12,926 bases of DNA from UBA8522 sp049287565. GTDB lineage: Bacteria > Acidobacteriota > Aminicenantia > Aminicenantales > UBA8522. The DNA lies in contig JBAQGA010000044.1 in the NCBI GenBank assembly GCA_049287565.1, positions 1-12,926 of the forward strand, read 5' to 3'. The notes under the pieces are model-generated. The model had not been told where the DNA came from, made no database searches, and was given only the letters and a program-made list of their open reading frames with translations. The translations under genes and the position numbers were made by a program. Positions 1 through 7,675 of the stretch are shown piece by piece. Positions within the stretch are counted from its first letter, which is position 1; the number at the start of each line of letters is the position of its first letter.

Positions 1-2142
1 GGTTAGAGCATATCCCACGCCCAGATGCCCGAGGGCGAAGGTCAGACCGAATCCAACGGCCTTTTCCAGATACCGGATGGCTTCTTCCGGCACGGCCGGC
101 GGTACGAGAAGGGATATTCCCAGAAAGAGATATGTCATGGGCTGGCTGGGATCCATGGCCAGCGCCTTATAAATTTGCTCTCTCCCCCTGCCAACATCAC
201 CTCCCATAGAGATGATGATCCCGAAGAGCGCCCGGAAAAGGGGAAACAGAGGATCATTTTCGATGGCCAGGAGGAGCTCCTTCTCCGCCGCCCCCGGCTT
301 TCCCCAGATTCCCAGTAGTTCTCCGCGCCAGCCGTGGGCGTAGACATTATGGGGATTGAGCTCGATTGCTCTGGCGTAATAACGATCGGCAGCTTCAAAA
401 TCCCAATTATAGCCCGCGGCCATGAAACCCAGCGAGGAGTAGATTTCGCTCAACTCCGGGTCGATCTCCAGGGCTTTCTGGAGCATCGCCTTGCTTCTCA
501 TATAGGCATCGCTGGGATGGATGTAGGCCCACATGCCGAAGATGTTGAAGACGTCGGCAATCCCGACATAGGGAAGGGCATAGTTCGGGTCCTTGGAGAT
601 TGCCTTTTGATAGAACCGGACAGCCTTGATCATGTCGCCCTTGTAACGGCGGTTCCAGAAGTAGCGGCCCATGAGAAACAGGTTGTAGGCCTTTTTGTCC
701 TGGGTATGTCGTTTCGTTATTTTTTCTCTTTCGCCTTTTTGGAGTTTGACGGCGAGCCGGTCGACGATGGCCATAGCGATCTCGTCCTGGACGGCGAAAA
801 CATCGTCCAGGGTTTTGTCAAACCGCTCCGACCAGATATGGTAGCCGTCGGAGACGGAGATGAGCTGGGTGGTGATGCGAAGCCGGTTTCCCGCCTTCTG
901 GACGCTTCCTTCAAGGACAGCGCCGACGTTGAGGGCTTTCCCGACCTCCCGGATGTCGGTGTCCTTGCCTTTGAACGAGAACGAGGACGTCCGGGCGGCC
1001 ACTTTGAGGTCCTGAACCTGGGTGAGAGCGTTGATCAGCTCCTCCGCCAGCCCTTCGCAGAAGTACTCCTGATCACGCTGCGGGCTCATGTCCTTAAAGG
1101 GGAGTACCGCAACGGACCGGATGGCCTCGTTCTCTTCGCAGCGTTTCGATTTTGGCTTTTCTGCAGGAGAGGAGATCGTTTTCCCGGACATCTCGTCTCC
1201 GACCTGCCGGAGTTCGGCGAGCAGGTCGTCGGCGTTCTGATACCGTGAGCCCGGATCCTTGGCCAGGCAGCGGAGGATCAGACGGTTGAGAGAGGGCGGG
1301 ATCTCCTCGTTCAGCGCGCGTGGATCGACGGGGATTTCTGTCTTGTGCTTCAGGGCGACGCTGAGAGCCGTCTCTCCCTGGAACGGAACCTTGCCCGTTA
1401 CGAGCTCATAGAGAATCACACCCAGCGAATAGACATCCGAACGCTGGTCGGCGGGAAGGCCCTCGGCCTGCTCCGGAGACATGCTCTCCGGAGTCCCGAT
1501 GATCAGGCCGGCCTCGGTCAACTCCGGGCCCCCCAGCTGTCTGGCGATCCCGAAATCCATGATATGGGCATTTCCCTCTTTATCGACCATGATGTTCTGG
1601 GCCTTGAGATCGCGGTGAACGACCCCCAGGCTGTGGGCCTCAGCCAGTCCTTCGCAGATCTGGCGGGCCAGAAAAACGGCTTTTTGGGCGGAAATACGGC
1701 CGACCCTCCTAATCAGGCTCTTGAGGTCCTCTCCGGGCACATATTCCATGCTGATGAAAAACGTCCCTTCCGCTTGATTGATATCGAACATCCGGCAGAC
1801 GTTCTTATGGATGATCTTGCGGGCCAATTTCAGCTCGTTCTTGAACCGTTCGATCGTTTTTTCTTCGGCCGCGACCTCCGGCTTGAGGGTTTTCAGCGCG
1901 ATCTCTTCGCCGACCGTCCTGTCCAGAACCCTGTAGACGGTCCCCATACCTCCCCGGCCGAGCCTCTCAAGAACCTCAAACCGGCCGGCGAAAACGCTGC
2001 CCTTGGAGAGTTCCTCGGCAGGGAGGTGCAAGGTTTGCGTGGCTGAGAAAACAGGCTTGCGATCAGGAGAAAGGGGGGCGCCGCATTTCCTGCAGAAAAG
2101 AGAACCCGATGGATTATCCGCAGAACAGGAGGGACACTTCAT
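1..2142 (-). CDS. Zinc-ribbon / serine-threonine protein kinase / TolB-like / TPR protein, C-terminus cut by window edge
   Basis: The minus frame from ATG at 2142 stays open for 714 codons to the left edge, so the C-terminus is missing. Residues 3-20 hold two CxxC pairs (C3, C6, C17, C20), a zinc ribbon. Residues about 54-314 form a Hanks-type kinase: glycine loop GRGGMG (62-67), K84, helix-C E103, catalytic HRD (176-178) followed by LKAQN, and DFG (196-198). The activation segment reads GTPESMSPE, with Ser where most bacterial kinases have Tyr. Residues about 342-467 match the TolB-like domain often found beside TPRs (start IRSVAVLPF). TPR units fill the visible remainder. No membrane segment links kinase and TolB-like parts, so it is probably cytosolic. 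A likely signalling kinase; its substrate is unknown. The start is favoured because the zinc ribbon begins at once; the ribosome binding site is weak (GGGA, 8 bases away). Confidence 0.9.
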   Translation of the reverse strand, partial: MKCPSCSADNPSGSLFCRKCGAPLSPDRKPVFSATQTLHLPAEELSKGSVFAGRFEVLERLGRGGMGTVYRVLDRTVGEEIALKTLKPEVAAEEKTIERFKNELKLARKIIHKNVCRMFDINQAEGTFFISMEYVPGEDLKSLIRRVGRISAQKAVFLARQICEGLAEAHSLGVVHRDLKAQNIMVDKEGNAHIMDFGIARQLGGPELTEAGLIIGTPESMSPEQAEGLPADQRSDVYSLGVILYELVTGKVPFQGETALSVALKHKTEIPVDPRALNEEIPPSLNRLILRCLAKDPGSRYQNADDLLAELRQVGDEMSGKTISSPAEKPKSKRCEENEAIRSVAVLPFKDMSPQRDQEYFCEGLAEELINALTQVQDLKVAARTSSFSFKGKDTDIREVGKALNVGAVLEGSVQKAGNRLRITTQLISVSDGYHIWSERFDKTLDDVFAVQDEIAMAIVDRLAVKLQKGEREKITKRHTQDKKAYNLFLMGRYFWNRRYKGDMIKAVRFYQKAISKDPNYALPYVGIADVFNIFGMWAYIHPSDAYMRSKAMLQKALEIDPELSEIYSSLGFMAAGYNWDFEAADRYYARAIELNPHNVYAHGWRGELLGIWGKPGAAEKELLLAIENDPLFPLFRALFGIIISMGGDVGRGREQIYKALAMDPSQPMTYLFLGISLLVPPAVPEEAIRYLEKAVGFGLTFALGHLGVGYALT

Positions 2143-2171
2143 TATGGCATTCCCGACTTCGGCAGCGTCCC

Positions 2172-2190
2172 TAGGATAAACATTGTCCTA
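2172..2190. promoter_or_regulatory. Imperfect 19-base palindrome over the -10 region (possible operator)
   Basis: TAGGA and TCCTA sit at the two ends of a 19-base element, with further matching pairs inside (seven of eight arm positions pair, and the eighth is a T/G mismatch). It covers the -10 box and much of the spacer of the candidate kinase promoter, where a dimeric repressor would block RNA polymerase. No specific regulator is recognised. Confidence 0.4.
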
Positions 2191-2201
2191 ACGATAGTCA
2201 A
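2173..2201 (-). promoter_or_regulatory. Candidate sigma-70-type promoter for the kinase gene
   Basis: Read on the minus strand, TTGACT (2201-2196; five of six bases match the -35 consensus) is followed by a 17-base spacer and TATCCT (2178-2173; four of six bases match the -10 consensus). A start of transcription near 2166 would leave a leader of roughly 24 bases before the kinase ATG. Spacing and position are right for a dedicated promoter, but this is pattern recognition only. Confidence 0.5.
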
Positions 2202-2249
2202 CCCGGGTGGGAGTTCTCCGGACGACGCAAAATGGATTCGTCAAGAAGA

Positions 2250-2270
2250 GGGGAATCCAAAGGAAGCCCC
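2250..2270 (-). terminator. Weak candidate terminator downstream of the redox cluster
   Basis: On the minus strand GGGG and CCCC arms, with an additional TCC/GGA pairing after two mismatched positions, form a small hairpin. It is followed by TCTTCTT rather than a clean U tract. It lies about 40 bases after the stop of the last redox gene and before the kinase promoter. A five-T run precedes the hairpin instead of following it, so this is a weak call; read-through into the kinase gene is possible. Confidence 0.25.
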
Positions 2271-2308
2271 AAAAACCGGTGCGGAGCGCGGACTGGGCTA
2301 GCGGAGCA

Positions 2309-3976
2309 CTACCGCAGCGTGCCTTCGTAGTGGGCGGTGAGCTGGCGCTTCCGCACCTCTTCAGGAGTGTAGGAGGGGAGGAGCACCGGGGCGATGCGGT
2401 CGGTCTTGATCCGGGCCTTCTTCAATTCGTTCTCGTAAGCGGTGATATGCTCTAGGGTCAGCTTGCCGAGGGTGACATGTTTGCTGTATTCTGCGGCAGA
2501 CTTGCCGGCCCTTCGCCCGAAGACGTTGTAATCGAGGACGGAATTCCCCATGAGACGGTTCCGGCCGTGAACACCGCCCGAGGCCTCGCCAGCGACAAAC
2601 AGACCGGGAATATTGGTCTCTGACTTGGCGTTGATCTCGATTCCCCCGTTCTGGTAGTGGAGCGATGGATAGACGAGCATCGGCTCTTTGGTGATGTCGA
2701 TCTCGTAGCGGATGAACTGCCGGACCATAGCCGGGAAATTCTTGGCCAGGTATCCCGCTCCCTGAATGGTCTCGATGAGAGGGGAGTCCAGCCAGATGCC
2801 CCAGCGGCCGCTCGGAGTCTGAATTCCATTATGCCTCTCCAGGCATTCCCGGATAAAAGCGGCGCTTTCGACATCGCGCGGCTCGCGGGGAAAGACGAAC
2901 AACTCCCCGAACTTGTTGACCGGTTGTCCGCCCGCGCCGCGGATTTTTTCGGTGATCAGAAAGCCGGCGATCTGCTCGGGGAAGCTGGCGCCCGTGGGAT
3001 GGTACTGGACCGAATCCATATACAGAAGCTTAGCCCCGGCCCGGTAGGCCAAGATCAGCCCGTCGCCGGTCGCTCCGTAGTGGTTGGTCGTATCGAACCC
3101 GCGGATGTGGAGCCGTCCGTAACCTCCGGTCGTGATGATCGTGGCCTTGGCTTTGACCGTGAAATACTCTTCGGTCTCCAGGTTGTAGAGGACTCCGCCG
3201 GCGCAGCGGCCTTTGTTGTCCAGGATGAGATCCACTGTCGGCATGAACTCGAGGATAGTGATCTTTTCGGGATGGTTGCGGACTTCATCCATGAGCGTGC
3301 GCAGGATGATGGCCCCGGTATAATCCCGGCAGGAATGCATTCTTTTTCGCGAGGTGCCTCCTCCGTGGAGGACATACATGGTGTGGTCGGGATTCTTGTC
3401 CCAGACGACTCCCAGGTCCTCGAGCCACTTGACGACTTCGGGGCCGTCTTCGGTCAAGGCGCGCACGAGTTCGGGCTTGTTGTCGAAATGGCCGCCGCCG
3501 ATGGCGTCCAGGTAATGCCGGGTCGGGGAATCCTGGGGTGTCACCGCCGCCTGCATCCCTCCCTGCGACATCATTGAATTGGCGTCGCCGATCCGGAGCT
3601 TGGTCGAGATGATGCTTCTCGCTCCATTCTGCATGGCGATGATGGCCGCGGCGCAACCGCCGCCGCCGCCGCCGATGATCAGGATGTCGGTCTCGTAATC
3701 GGATTTGGTGAGGTCGAAAAGCTCCGGCCTGATCCGGCTGTGGGCTTCCAGCATATCGGCGACTTCGGTGGTAATCGATTCACCCTTGTTCGGTCCGATA
3801 TGGATGACCCGTCGCGCTTCTTTCTTGTAGTCGGGATGAAACCTCTCCAGGACATCCTGCCGTTCTTCGGCCGTCATCGGCGGGTAGACAGCCTTCCCTG
3901 ATTTTTGGATCTCTAGCCGTTTCGACCTTGTCTGCTCAACGAGATCCAGGGATCCTTTCATGTATTCTGGGTACAT
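2309..3976 (-). CDS. frdA: Soluble fumarate reductase / succinate dehydrogenase-type flavoprotein
   Basis: FAD flavoprotein of 555 residues in the FrdA/SdhA/TfrA/NadB superfamily. The dinucleotide fold starts at residue 97 with a six-glycine loop (102-107). By motif comparison with E. coli FrdA, the dicarboxylate-binding set is present: H326 (QYHPTG), T342/E343, R367 (PRD), H440 and R474 (NRLMGNS), so fumarate or succinate is a reasonable substrate. The region of the FAD-linking histidine (before QGG at 138-140) reads NSMMS, without His, suggesting non-covalent FAD as in L-aspartate oxidase. About 95 residues precede the FAD fold, and the C-terminal helical domain is short. ATG at 3976 is supported by AAGGAG six bases upstream, which overlaps the stop of the preceding Fe-S gene. 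No membrane anchor gene adjoins it. NadB or another enoate reductase are alternatives. Confidence 0.85.
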   Translation of the reverse strand: MYPEYMKGSLDLVEQTRSKRLEIQKSGKAVYPPMTAEERQDVLERFHPDYKKEARRVIHIGPNKGESITTEVADMLEAHSRIRPELFDLTKSDYETDILIIGGGGGGCAAAIIAMQNGARSIISTKLRIGDANSMMSQGGMQAAVTPQDSPTRHYLDAIGGGHFDNKPELVRALTEDGPEVVKWLEDLGVVWDKNPDHTMYVLHGGGTSRKRMHSCRDYTGAIILRTLMDEVRNHPEKITILEFMPTVDLILDNKGRCAGGVLYNLETEEYFTVKAKATIITTGGYGRLHIRGFDTTNHYGATGDGLILAYRAGAKLLYMDSVQYHPTGASFPEQIAGFLITEKIRGAGGQPVNKFGELFVFPREPRDVESAAFIRECLERHNGIQTPSGRWGIWLDSPLIETIQGAGYLAKNFPAMVRQFIRYEIDITKEPMLVYPSLHYQNGGIEINAKSETNIPGLFVAGEASGGVHGRNRLMGNSVLDYNVFGRRAGKSAAEYSKHVTLGKLTLEHITAYENELKKARIKTDRIAPVLLPSYTPEEVRKRQLTAHYEGTLR

Positions 3977-3982
3977 CGGGCG

Positions 3983-3988
3983 CTCCTT
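3983..3988 (-). promoter_or_regulatory. Ribosome binding site fixing the flavoprotein start
   Basis: AAGGAG lies six bases before the ATG at 3976 and shares bases with the TAA stop of the upstream Fe-S gene. It supports this start over the internal Met codon at 3961 and indicates translational coupling. Confidence 0.7.
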
Positions 3989-4743
3989 TATTCCGTATCC
4001 CGGGCGTAGTATCTCTTTTTCAGTTCGTCCCGCTTCGTGGCCATCAGCTCCTTGAATTCCTTGTCGAACTTCCTGTCTTTGATCTCTTGCAAGCGCTTTT
4101 CGAGTTCCGGACTCCTAGGGGACAAATACCTGGCATAGAGCCTCTTGGCCAGAATGCCGACGTTGTAGTGGACAATCTCCGCCGGACAGCGGATGGCGCA
4201 GAGGCCGCAGCTCAGGCAGTCGAAGCTCAGATCCATGACTTTTTCGATGTCACCCCGGATGGCCGCCTGGATGTAGTCCATGACTTCGAGACTCTGGGGG
4301 CAGGCTTTTGTGCAGGTGTTGCAGGCGACACAGCGGAAGATCTCGGGGTAGAGAACCTGGAACGCCGTGGCGTTCGGCTCCAGCTTCTCGATATCATAGA
4401 CCGGCTTCTGGGCGGGGATGACCGGGAGCTGCGACAGCCACATGCCTTCCTCGACGAGCGTCGTGCAGGCCAGCCCGGTGTATATTTTATAGTCACCGGG
4501 AAGTCGATAGACGGTCGCGCAGGCGCCGCAGAAACCTTCGCGGCAGCCGGCGCCGCGCTTGATCTGGTAGCCGGCGTATTCGATGGCTCCCATGATGGTG
4601 GCTTCGGCGGGGACCCTGTGGGATTTGCCCATGATAAAGACCGTTACCATCTTCACGGGGACGCCGTGTTTTTCGACCTTGGATTTTACCGGCATTGGGC
4701 TCTTGGATTTCTTTCTGGCAGGCGCTTTCTTTTTAGGCGTCAT
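3988..4743 (-). CDS. [2Fe-2S] plus two [4Fe-4S] iron-sulfur subunit, like the N-terminal half of TfrB / FrdB
   Basis: A 251-residue electron-transfer subunit. After a lysine-rich N-terminal tail (residues 1-26) comes a plant-type [2Fe-2S] domain with C67, C72, C75 and C93. An alpha-helical ferredoxin domain follows with two complete CxxCxxCxxxCP motifs (C138/141/144/148 and C176/179/182/186). This is the FrdB/SdhB order, but both distal motifs look like the HdrC type with [4Fe-4S] sites. Thiol:fumarate reductase TfrB carries an additional C-terminal HdrB-like domain with CCG motifs; here the chain ends without it in a charged helical tail. It lies 11 bases before the flavoprotein gene, so it is its probable partner, wiring it to the HdrA/Flx module. 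The start at 4743 has AAGGAG five bases upstream. No membrane segments are visible. Confidence 0.85.
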   Translation of the reverse strand: MTPKKKAPARKKSKSPMPVKSKVEKHGVPVKMVTVFIMGKSHRVPAEATIMGAIEYAGYQIKRGAGCREGFCGACATVYRLPGDYKIYTGLACTTLVEEGMWLSQLPVIPAQKPVYDIEKLEPNATAFQVLYPEIFRCVACNTCTKACPQSLEVMDYIQAAIRGDIEKVMDLSFDCLSCGLCAIRCPAEIVHYNVGILAKRLYARYLSPRSPELEKRLQEIKDRKFDKEFKELMATKRDELKKRYYARDTE

Positions 4744-4775
4744 CTCGTCTCCTTCTCATTCAGACCATTCCGGCC

Positions 4776-5600
4776 TCAATATTCCTGCGGGAGCGTCTTG
4801 AGCTCCGCCCAGGAATAGACGGGGCCGTCCTTGCAGACATAGTGGAAACCAATATTGCAGCGGCCGCACTTGCCGATGCCGCACTTCATCTTGTTCTCGA
4901 CCGTGGTGTAGATCTGCTCGTCCTCGAACTTGAGATCTTTGAGGTTTTTGATGACGAATTTGATCATGATCGGCGGCCCGCAGGTGACGGCGATCGTGTT
5001 GGCGGGGGAAGGCTTCTTTTCCAGGACGTTGGTCGGAACGAACCCGACAAACTCTTTCCAATCCGGCTCGACCACGTCGATGGACAGATGGACGGGCATC
5101 TGGTTCTTCAGTTCCCGGAGCTCGTCCTTGAAGACGATGTCCACCGAGGTCCGGGCTCCGTAGATCAGGCTGAGGTCGCCGAATTCCTTCCGGCGGAGAA
5201 GGGCCGTCTGGACGATCGACCAGAGCGGCGCCAATCCGATCCCGCCCCCGATGAACACCAGGTTCTTGCCCTTCCACTCATCGATTGGGAACCCGTTTCC
5301 GTATGGCCCCCTGACGCCGATAATGTCGCCGACCTCCATGTTGTGGAGGGCGGCCGTGACCCGGCCCGAACGGAGGATACTGAACTGCATATAATCCGTG
5401 ATAAGCGGGGAGGAGGAGATCGAGATCATCGCCTCTCCTTTGCCGAAGACAGAAAGCATGGCGCATTGCCCGCAGCGGTAGTCGAAGCGGGCGCCGTTTG
5501 TGAGCTCGGTGCGAAAGGTCTTGACCGCCCGGGCGCCGCCGACCTCTTCTTTGACCTGGATGATCTTGGCCAGTTGGGGGAGATAGACGTTAGGCTCCAT
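4776..5600 (-). CDS. flxA: FAD/NAD(P)-binding oxidoreductase subunit FlxA-like
   Basis: A 274-residue ferredoxin-NADP reductase-type protein of the group containing FlxA, sulfhydrogenase gamma, AsrB and PyrK. The FAD domain has a degenerate flavin motif MISISSSP (58-65) without the usual arginine, as in PyrK-like members. The NAD(P) domain has FIGGGIG (116-122) and CGPPIM (207-212). A C-terminal [2Fe-2S] site follows (C240, C245, C248, C256; spacing C-x4-C-x2-C-x7-C). Its likely role is to take hydride from NADH (or NADPH) and pass electrons to the Fe-S subunits toward HdrA. Its start overlaps the end of the upstream gene by 11 bases, implying coupled translation. The nucleotide preference cannot be read from sequence. 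PyrK is disfavoured because no dihydroorotate dehydrogenase gene is present. Confidence 0.85.
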   Translation of the reverse strand: MEPNVYLPQLAKIIQVKEEVGGARAVKTFRTELTNGARFDYRCGQCAMLSVFGKGEAMISISSSPLITDYMQFSILRSGRVTAALHNMEVGDIIGVRGPYGNGFPIDEWKGKNLVFIGGGIGLAPLWSIVQTALLRRKEFGDLSLIYGARTSVDIVFKDELRELKNQMPVHLSIDVVEPDWKEFVGFVPTNVLEKKPSPANTIAVTCGPPIMIKFVIKNLKDLKFEDEQIYTTVENKMKCGIGKCGRCNIGFHYVCKDGPVYSWAELKTLPQEY

Positions 5601-6639
5601 GGTCTCTCACCTTCTCCAGGACTTTGATGATATCGATCCCCACGGGACACATGGTGATGCAGCGGCCGCAGCCCACGCACATGAACTTGTCGTAGACCTG
5701 AACGAAATACTGGAACTTATGGAGCAGCCGTTGGCGCAGCCTCGAGGCCTTGTCGGGCCGGGGGTTGTGTCCCGAAGAGTGCATGGTGAAATCGGGGAAT
5801 TGACAGGTGTCCCACGTGCGGACTCTTTTTCCCCGGAGGGGAGTGGTGTCGATGATCTCATCGTTGATATCGAAGCAGTGGCAGGAAGGGCAGAGGTAGG
5901 TGCAAATGCCGCAGCGCAGGCAGCTCATCGCTTCCTCATCCCAGAAGGGCGAATCGAACATGGCCTTGAGTTTCTCCGAGACCGCCCGGGCCCCTTTCAA
6001 TTCGCGTTTGATCTTTTTCTCCGACTCGGTATGGATGGCCTTTGCTTTCTTCTTGTCCTCCGGTTTCGCTTCCTCGAAGAGGCCCTTGGCGGCGTTGATA
6101 AGCGCCTCTCCCTTTACGGTCAATGACCGGACATAGTACTTGTCGCCGAGATCCGTCAGCAACATATCGGACCCTTCCTCAGAATGAGGCGAGCCTTCCA
6201 CCGATGTGCAAAAGCAGTTGTCCGAAGGGGGAGGCGTGCAGGCCAATCCGACGAGCGTCGTTTGGTCGCGGCGCTCCCAGTAGTAAACATCCTTGGGGTC
6301 GCCGCCGAACACTCCGTCGAGCAGCCAGGCGGCCCTGGCTTCGCAGGGACGCACTCCGAAGACAACCGTGGGCTCGGCGGCGGGCAGAACCTCTCTCACC
6401 TCCAAGGTTTCTTCCTTGCCCTTAAGCGATTTGGCGAACTCGAGCAAGATCTCGTTCTGGGGGAAGAGGATCTTCTTGGGGGAGAGGGTTGTCTGGCGGA
6501 CATCCAGACTGATGTCTTCCCAGTCCGCTTCGACATAGTTCCAGCGGCCCTCTTCGTCCTTTCGGGGGAGGTAGACTTTCCAGGATGTCAGCTTCTTGAC
6601 CCATTGGGGGAAGGCCTTCTTGATGAGTATCTTTTCCAT
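5590..6639 (-). CDS. flxB: 4Fe-4S dicluster subunit FlxB-like (AsrA / sulfhydrogenase beta family)
   Basis: A 349-residue iron-sulfur protein. The N-terminal part carries the GVRPCEARAAW segment and a CxxxxxxxCFC stretch typical of the AsrA/HydB family. The C-terminal part has two ferredoxin motifs, CLRCGICTYLCP with two extra cysteines (SCHC) close behind, and CVGCGRCITMCP near the end. AsrA/HydB-type subunits pair with FAD/NAD(P) subunits and relay electrons from them, which fits the next gene here. I chose ATG 6639 over the longer ATG 6672 because 6639 starts four bases after the upstream stop and has AGGTAGGA just ahead, while 6672 would overlap the upstream gene by 29 bases with no good ribosome binding site. 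Letters B and C in the Flx naming could be exchanged. Confidence 0.8.
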   Translation of the reverse strand: MEKILIKKAFPQWVKKLTSWKVYLPRKDEEGRWNYVEADWEDISLDVRQTTLSPKKILFPQNEILLEFAKSLKGKEETLEVREVLPAAEPTVVFGVRPCEARAAWLLDGVFGGDPKDVYYWERRDQTTLVGLACTPPPSDNCFCTSVEGSPHSEEGSDMLLTDLGDKYYVRSLTVKGEALINAAKGLFEEAKPEDKKKAKAIHTESEKKIKRELKGARAVSEKLKAMFDSPFWDEEAMSCLRCGICTYLCPSCHCFDINDEIIDTTPLRGKRVRTWDTCQFPDFTMHSSGHNPRPDKASRLRQRLLHKFQYFVQVYDKFMCVGCGRCITMCPVGIDIIKVLEKVRDHGA

Positions 6640-6643
6640 CGTC

Positions 6644-7675
6644 CTACCTGATGAAGTCTTGGGGATCGTCATCCCGGAAACTGGAGATCAGGGCCGGAAG
6701 GTCGGGATCGAACCCGACCTCATAGTCGAAGAGCTCTTTGGCTTCCTTCTCCAGTTTCTTATTGAGGAGCCGGAGGGGGATGTCGAGGGGGCAGACGCGC
6801 TCGCATTCGCCGCAATCGATGCAGCGGCCGCCGAGATGGATGGCCCGAACGAGATGATAGATCATGTTTTCGGACGGGGCCGCCGACCGCTGGATCCATT
6901 TGATCCGGCGGGCCTTCTCGTCGGCCGTGGTGTCGGCGCTGACGGCCAGTTGGATGCTGTCGACAACACACTCGTCGCAGTAACACATCGGGCAGGCCGA
7001 GCGGCAGGCATAACAACGGATGCACTTGTCGAGCTGAGCTTTCCAGAAGTTCCATCGTTCCTCGACCGGGAGAGACTCGATCTTTTCGACCGAGCCGAAG
7101 GGCTTGTCCACCGCTCTTTTCGTCTTCTCGCCGCTTAGGACATCATAGATAACGGGAAAATTGGCCCGGCATTCCAGGCATCTCTCGGCCAGGAGTTCTT
7201 CGACGGGGACTTCGATTTTCCCGCCATCGGTCGTGATGACAAGCCGGTTCCCGTCGTCGACTTCGATCGTTTTCGCTTTCCTGCCGGCCAGCCTCTTAGC
7301 CAACTTGGCGTCATCGACAACGCCCGCTTTTTCGCAGGAGACGCCCAGAATAAAAACATCGCTGCGCTCGATGAATTTCTCCTGAAGAAGGACGACGATG
7401 GCCCGGCTGTCACATCCTTTGACGACGACTCCGACCGGCCGCTTGTCGGGTTGCTTTTCCCTTCCCTTCCGCCTTTTTTCATCGACCAAAAAACGGACAA
7501 GGTTATGGACGCAGGTCGGGTCCCAGATGAGTTTGTCCACGTCCTCCGGCTTCTTGATGAAGAGCGGAGCGGCCGGCCAGCCGTTGCTGCCGGCGCCGTA
7601 GCCGATGATGTATTTCACCTTGCCATCCTGGAGGAGTTTCCTGGCTTGGTCTTTGAGATCGTCGATCTTAGCCAT
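6644..7675 (-). CDS. flxC: 4Fe-4S subunit FlxC-like (FrhB / HdrC-type features)
   Basis: A 343-residue iron-sulfur protein. The N-terminal half resembles coenzyme F420 hydrogenase/dehydrogenase beta-type proteins (GCDSRAI, GVSCEKAGVVDD, then CLECRANFP). The C-terminal half has CIRCYACRSACPMCYCDEC, a cysteine-dense cluster region, and a second motif CIDCGECERVCP. It probably sits in the electron wire between the NAD(P)H-oxidising FlxA and the FlxD/HdrA core. Its ATG shares one base with the TAA stop of the preceding flxD (TAATG), and GAGGAG lies about nine bases upstream. F420 binding is not implied: the neighbours point to NAD(P)H as the electron carrier. Confidence 0.8.
   Translation of the reverse strand: MAKIDDLKDQARKLLQDGKVKYIIGYGAGSNGWPAAPLFIKKPEDVDKLIWDPTCVHNLVRFLVDEKRRKGREKQPDKRPVGVVVKGCDSRAIVVLLQEKFIERSDVFILGVSCEKAGVVDDAKLAKRLAGRKAKTIEVDDGNRLVITTDGGKIEVPVEELLAERCLECRANFPVIYDVLSGEKTKRAVDKPFGSVEKIESLPVEERWNFWKAQLDKCIRCYACRSACPMCYCDECVVDSIQLAVSADTTADEKARRIKWIQRSAAPSENMIYHLVRAIHLGGRCIDCGECERVCPLDIPLRLLNKKLEKEAKELFDYEVGFDPDLPALISSFRDDDPQDFIR

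Noticed and set aside
334..2046. Two plus-strand open frames (334-1248 and 1345-2046)
   Set aside because: They lie opposite the kinase gene, whose minus frame is open to the left edge and carries catalytic motifs in order. The plus frames show none.
4776..5600. Dihydroorotate dehydrogenase electron-transfer subunit (PyrK) as identity of the FAD/NAD gene
   Set aside because: The fold and Fe-S motif are shared, but no pyrD or other pyrimidine gene adjoins it and it sits among Flx/Hdr genes.
2657..5627. Plus-strand frames at 2657-3577, 3928-4818 and 4842-5627
   Set aside because: Shadows of the flavoprotein, the Fe-S subunit and flxA. They run across real gene boundaries and lack motifs or ribosome binding sites.
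6640..6672. Longer start for flxB at 6672
   Set aside because: It would overlap flxC by 29 bases and has no good ribosome binding site; ATG 6639 does.
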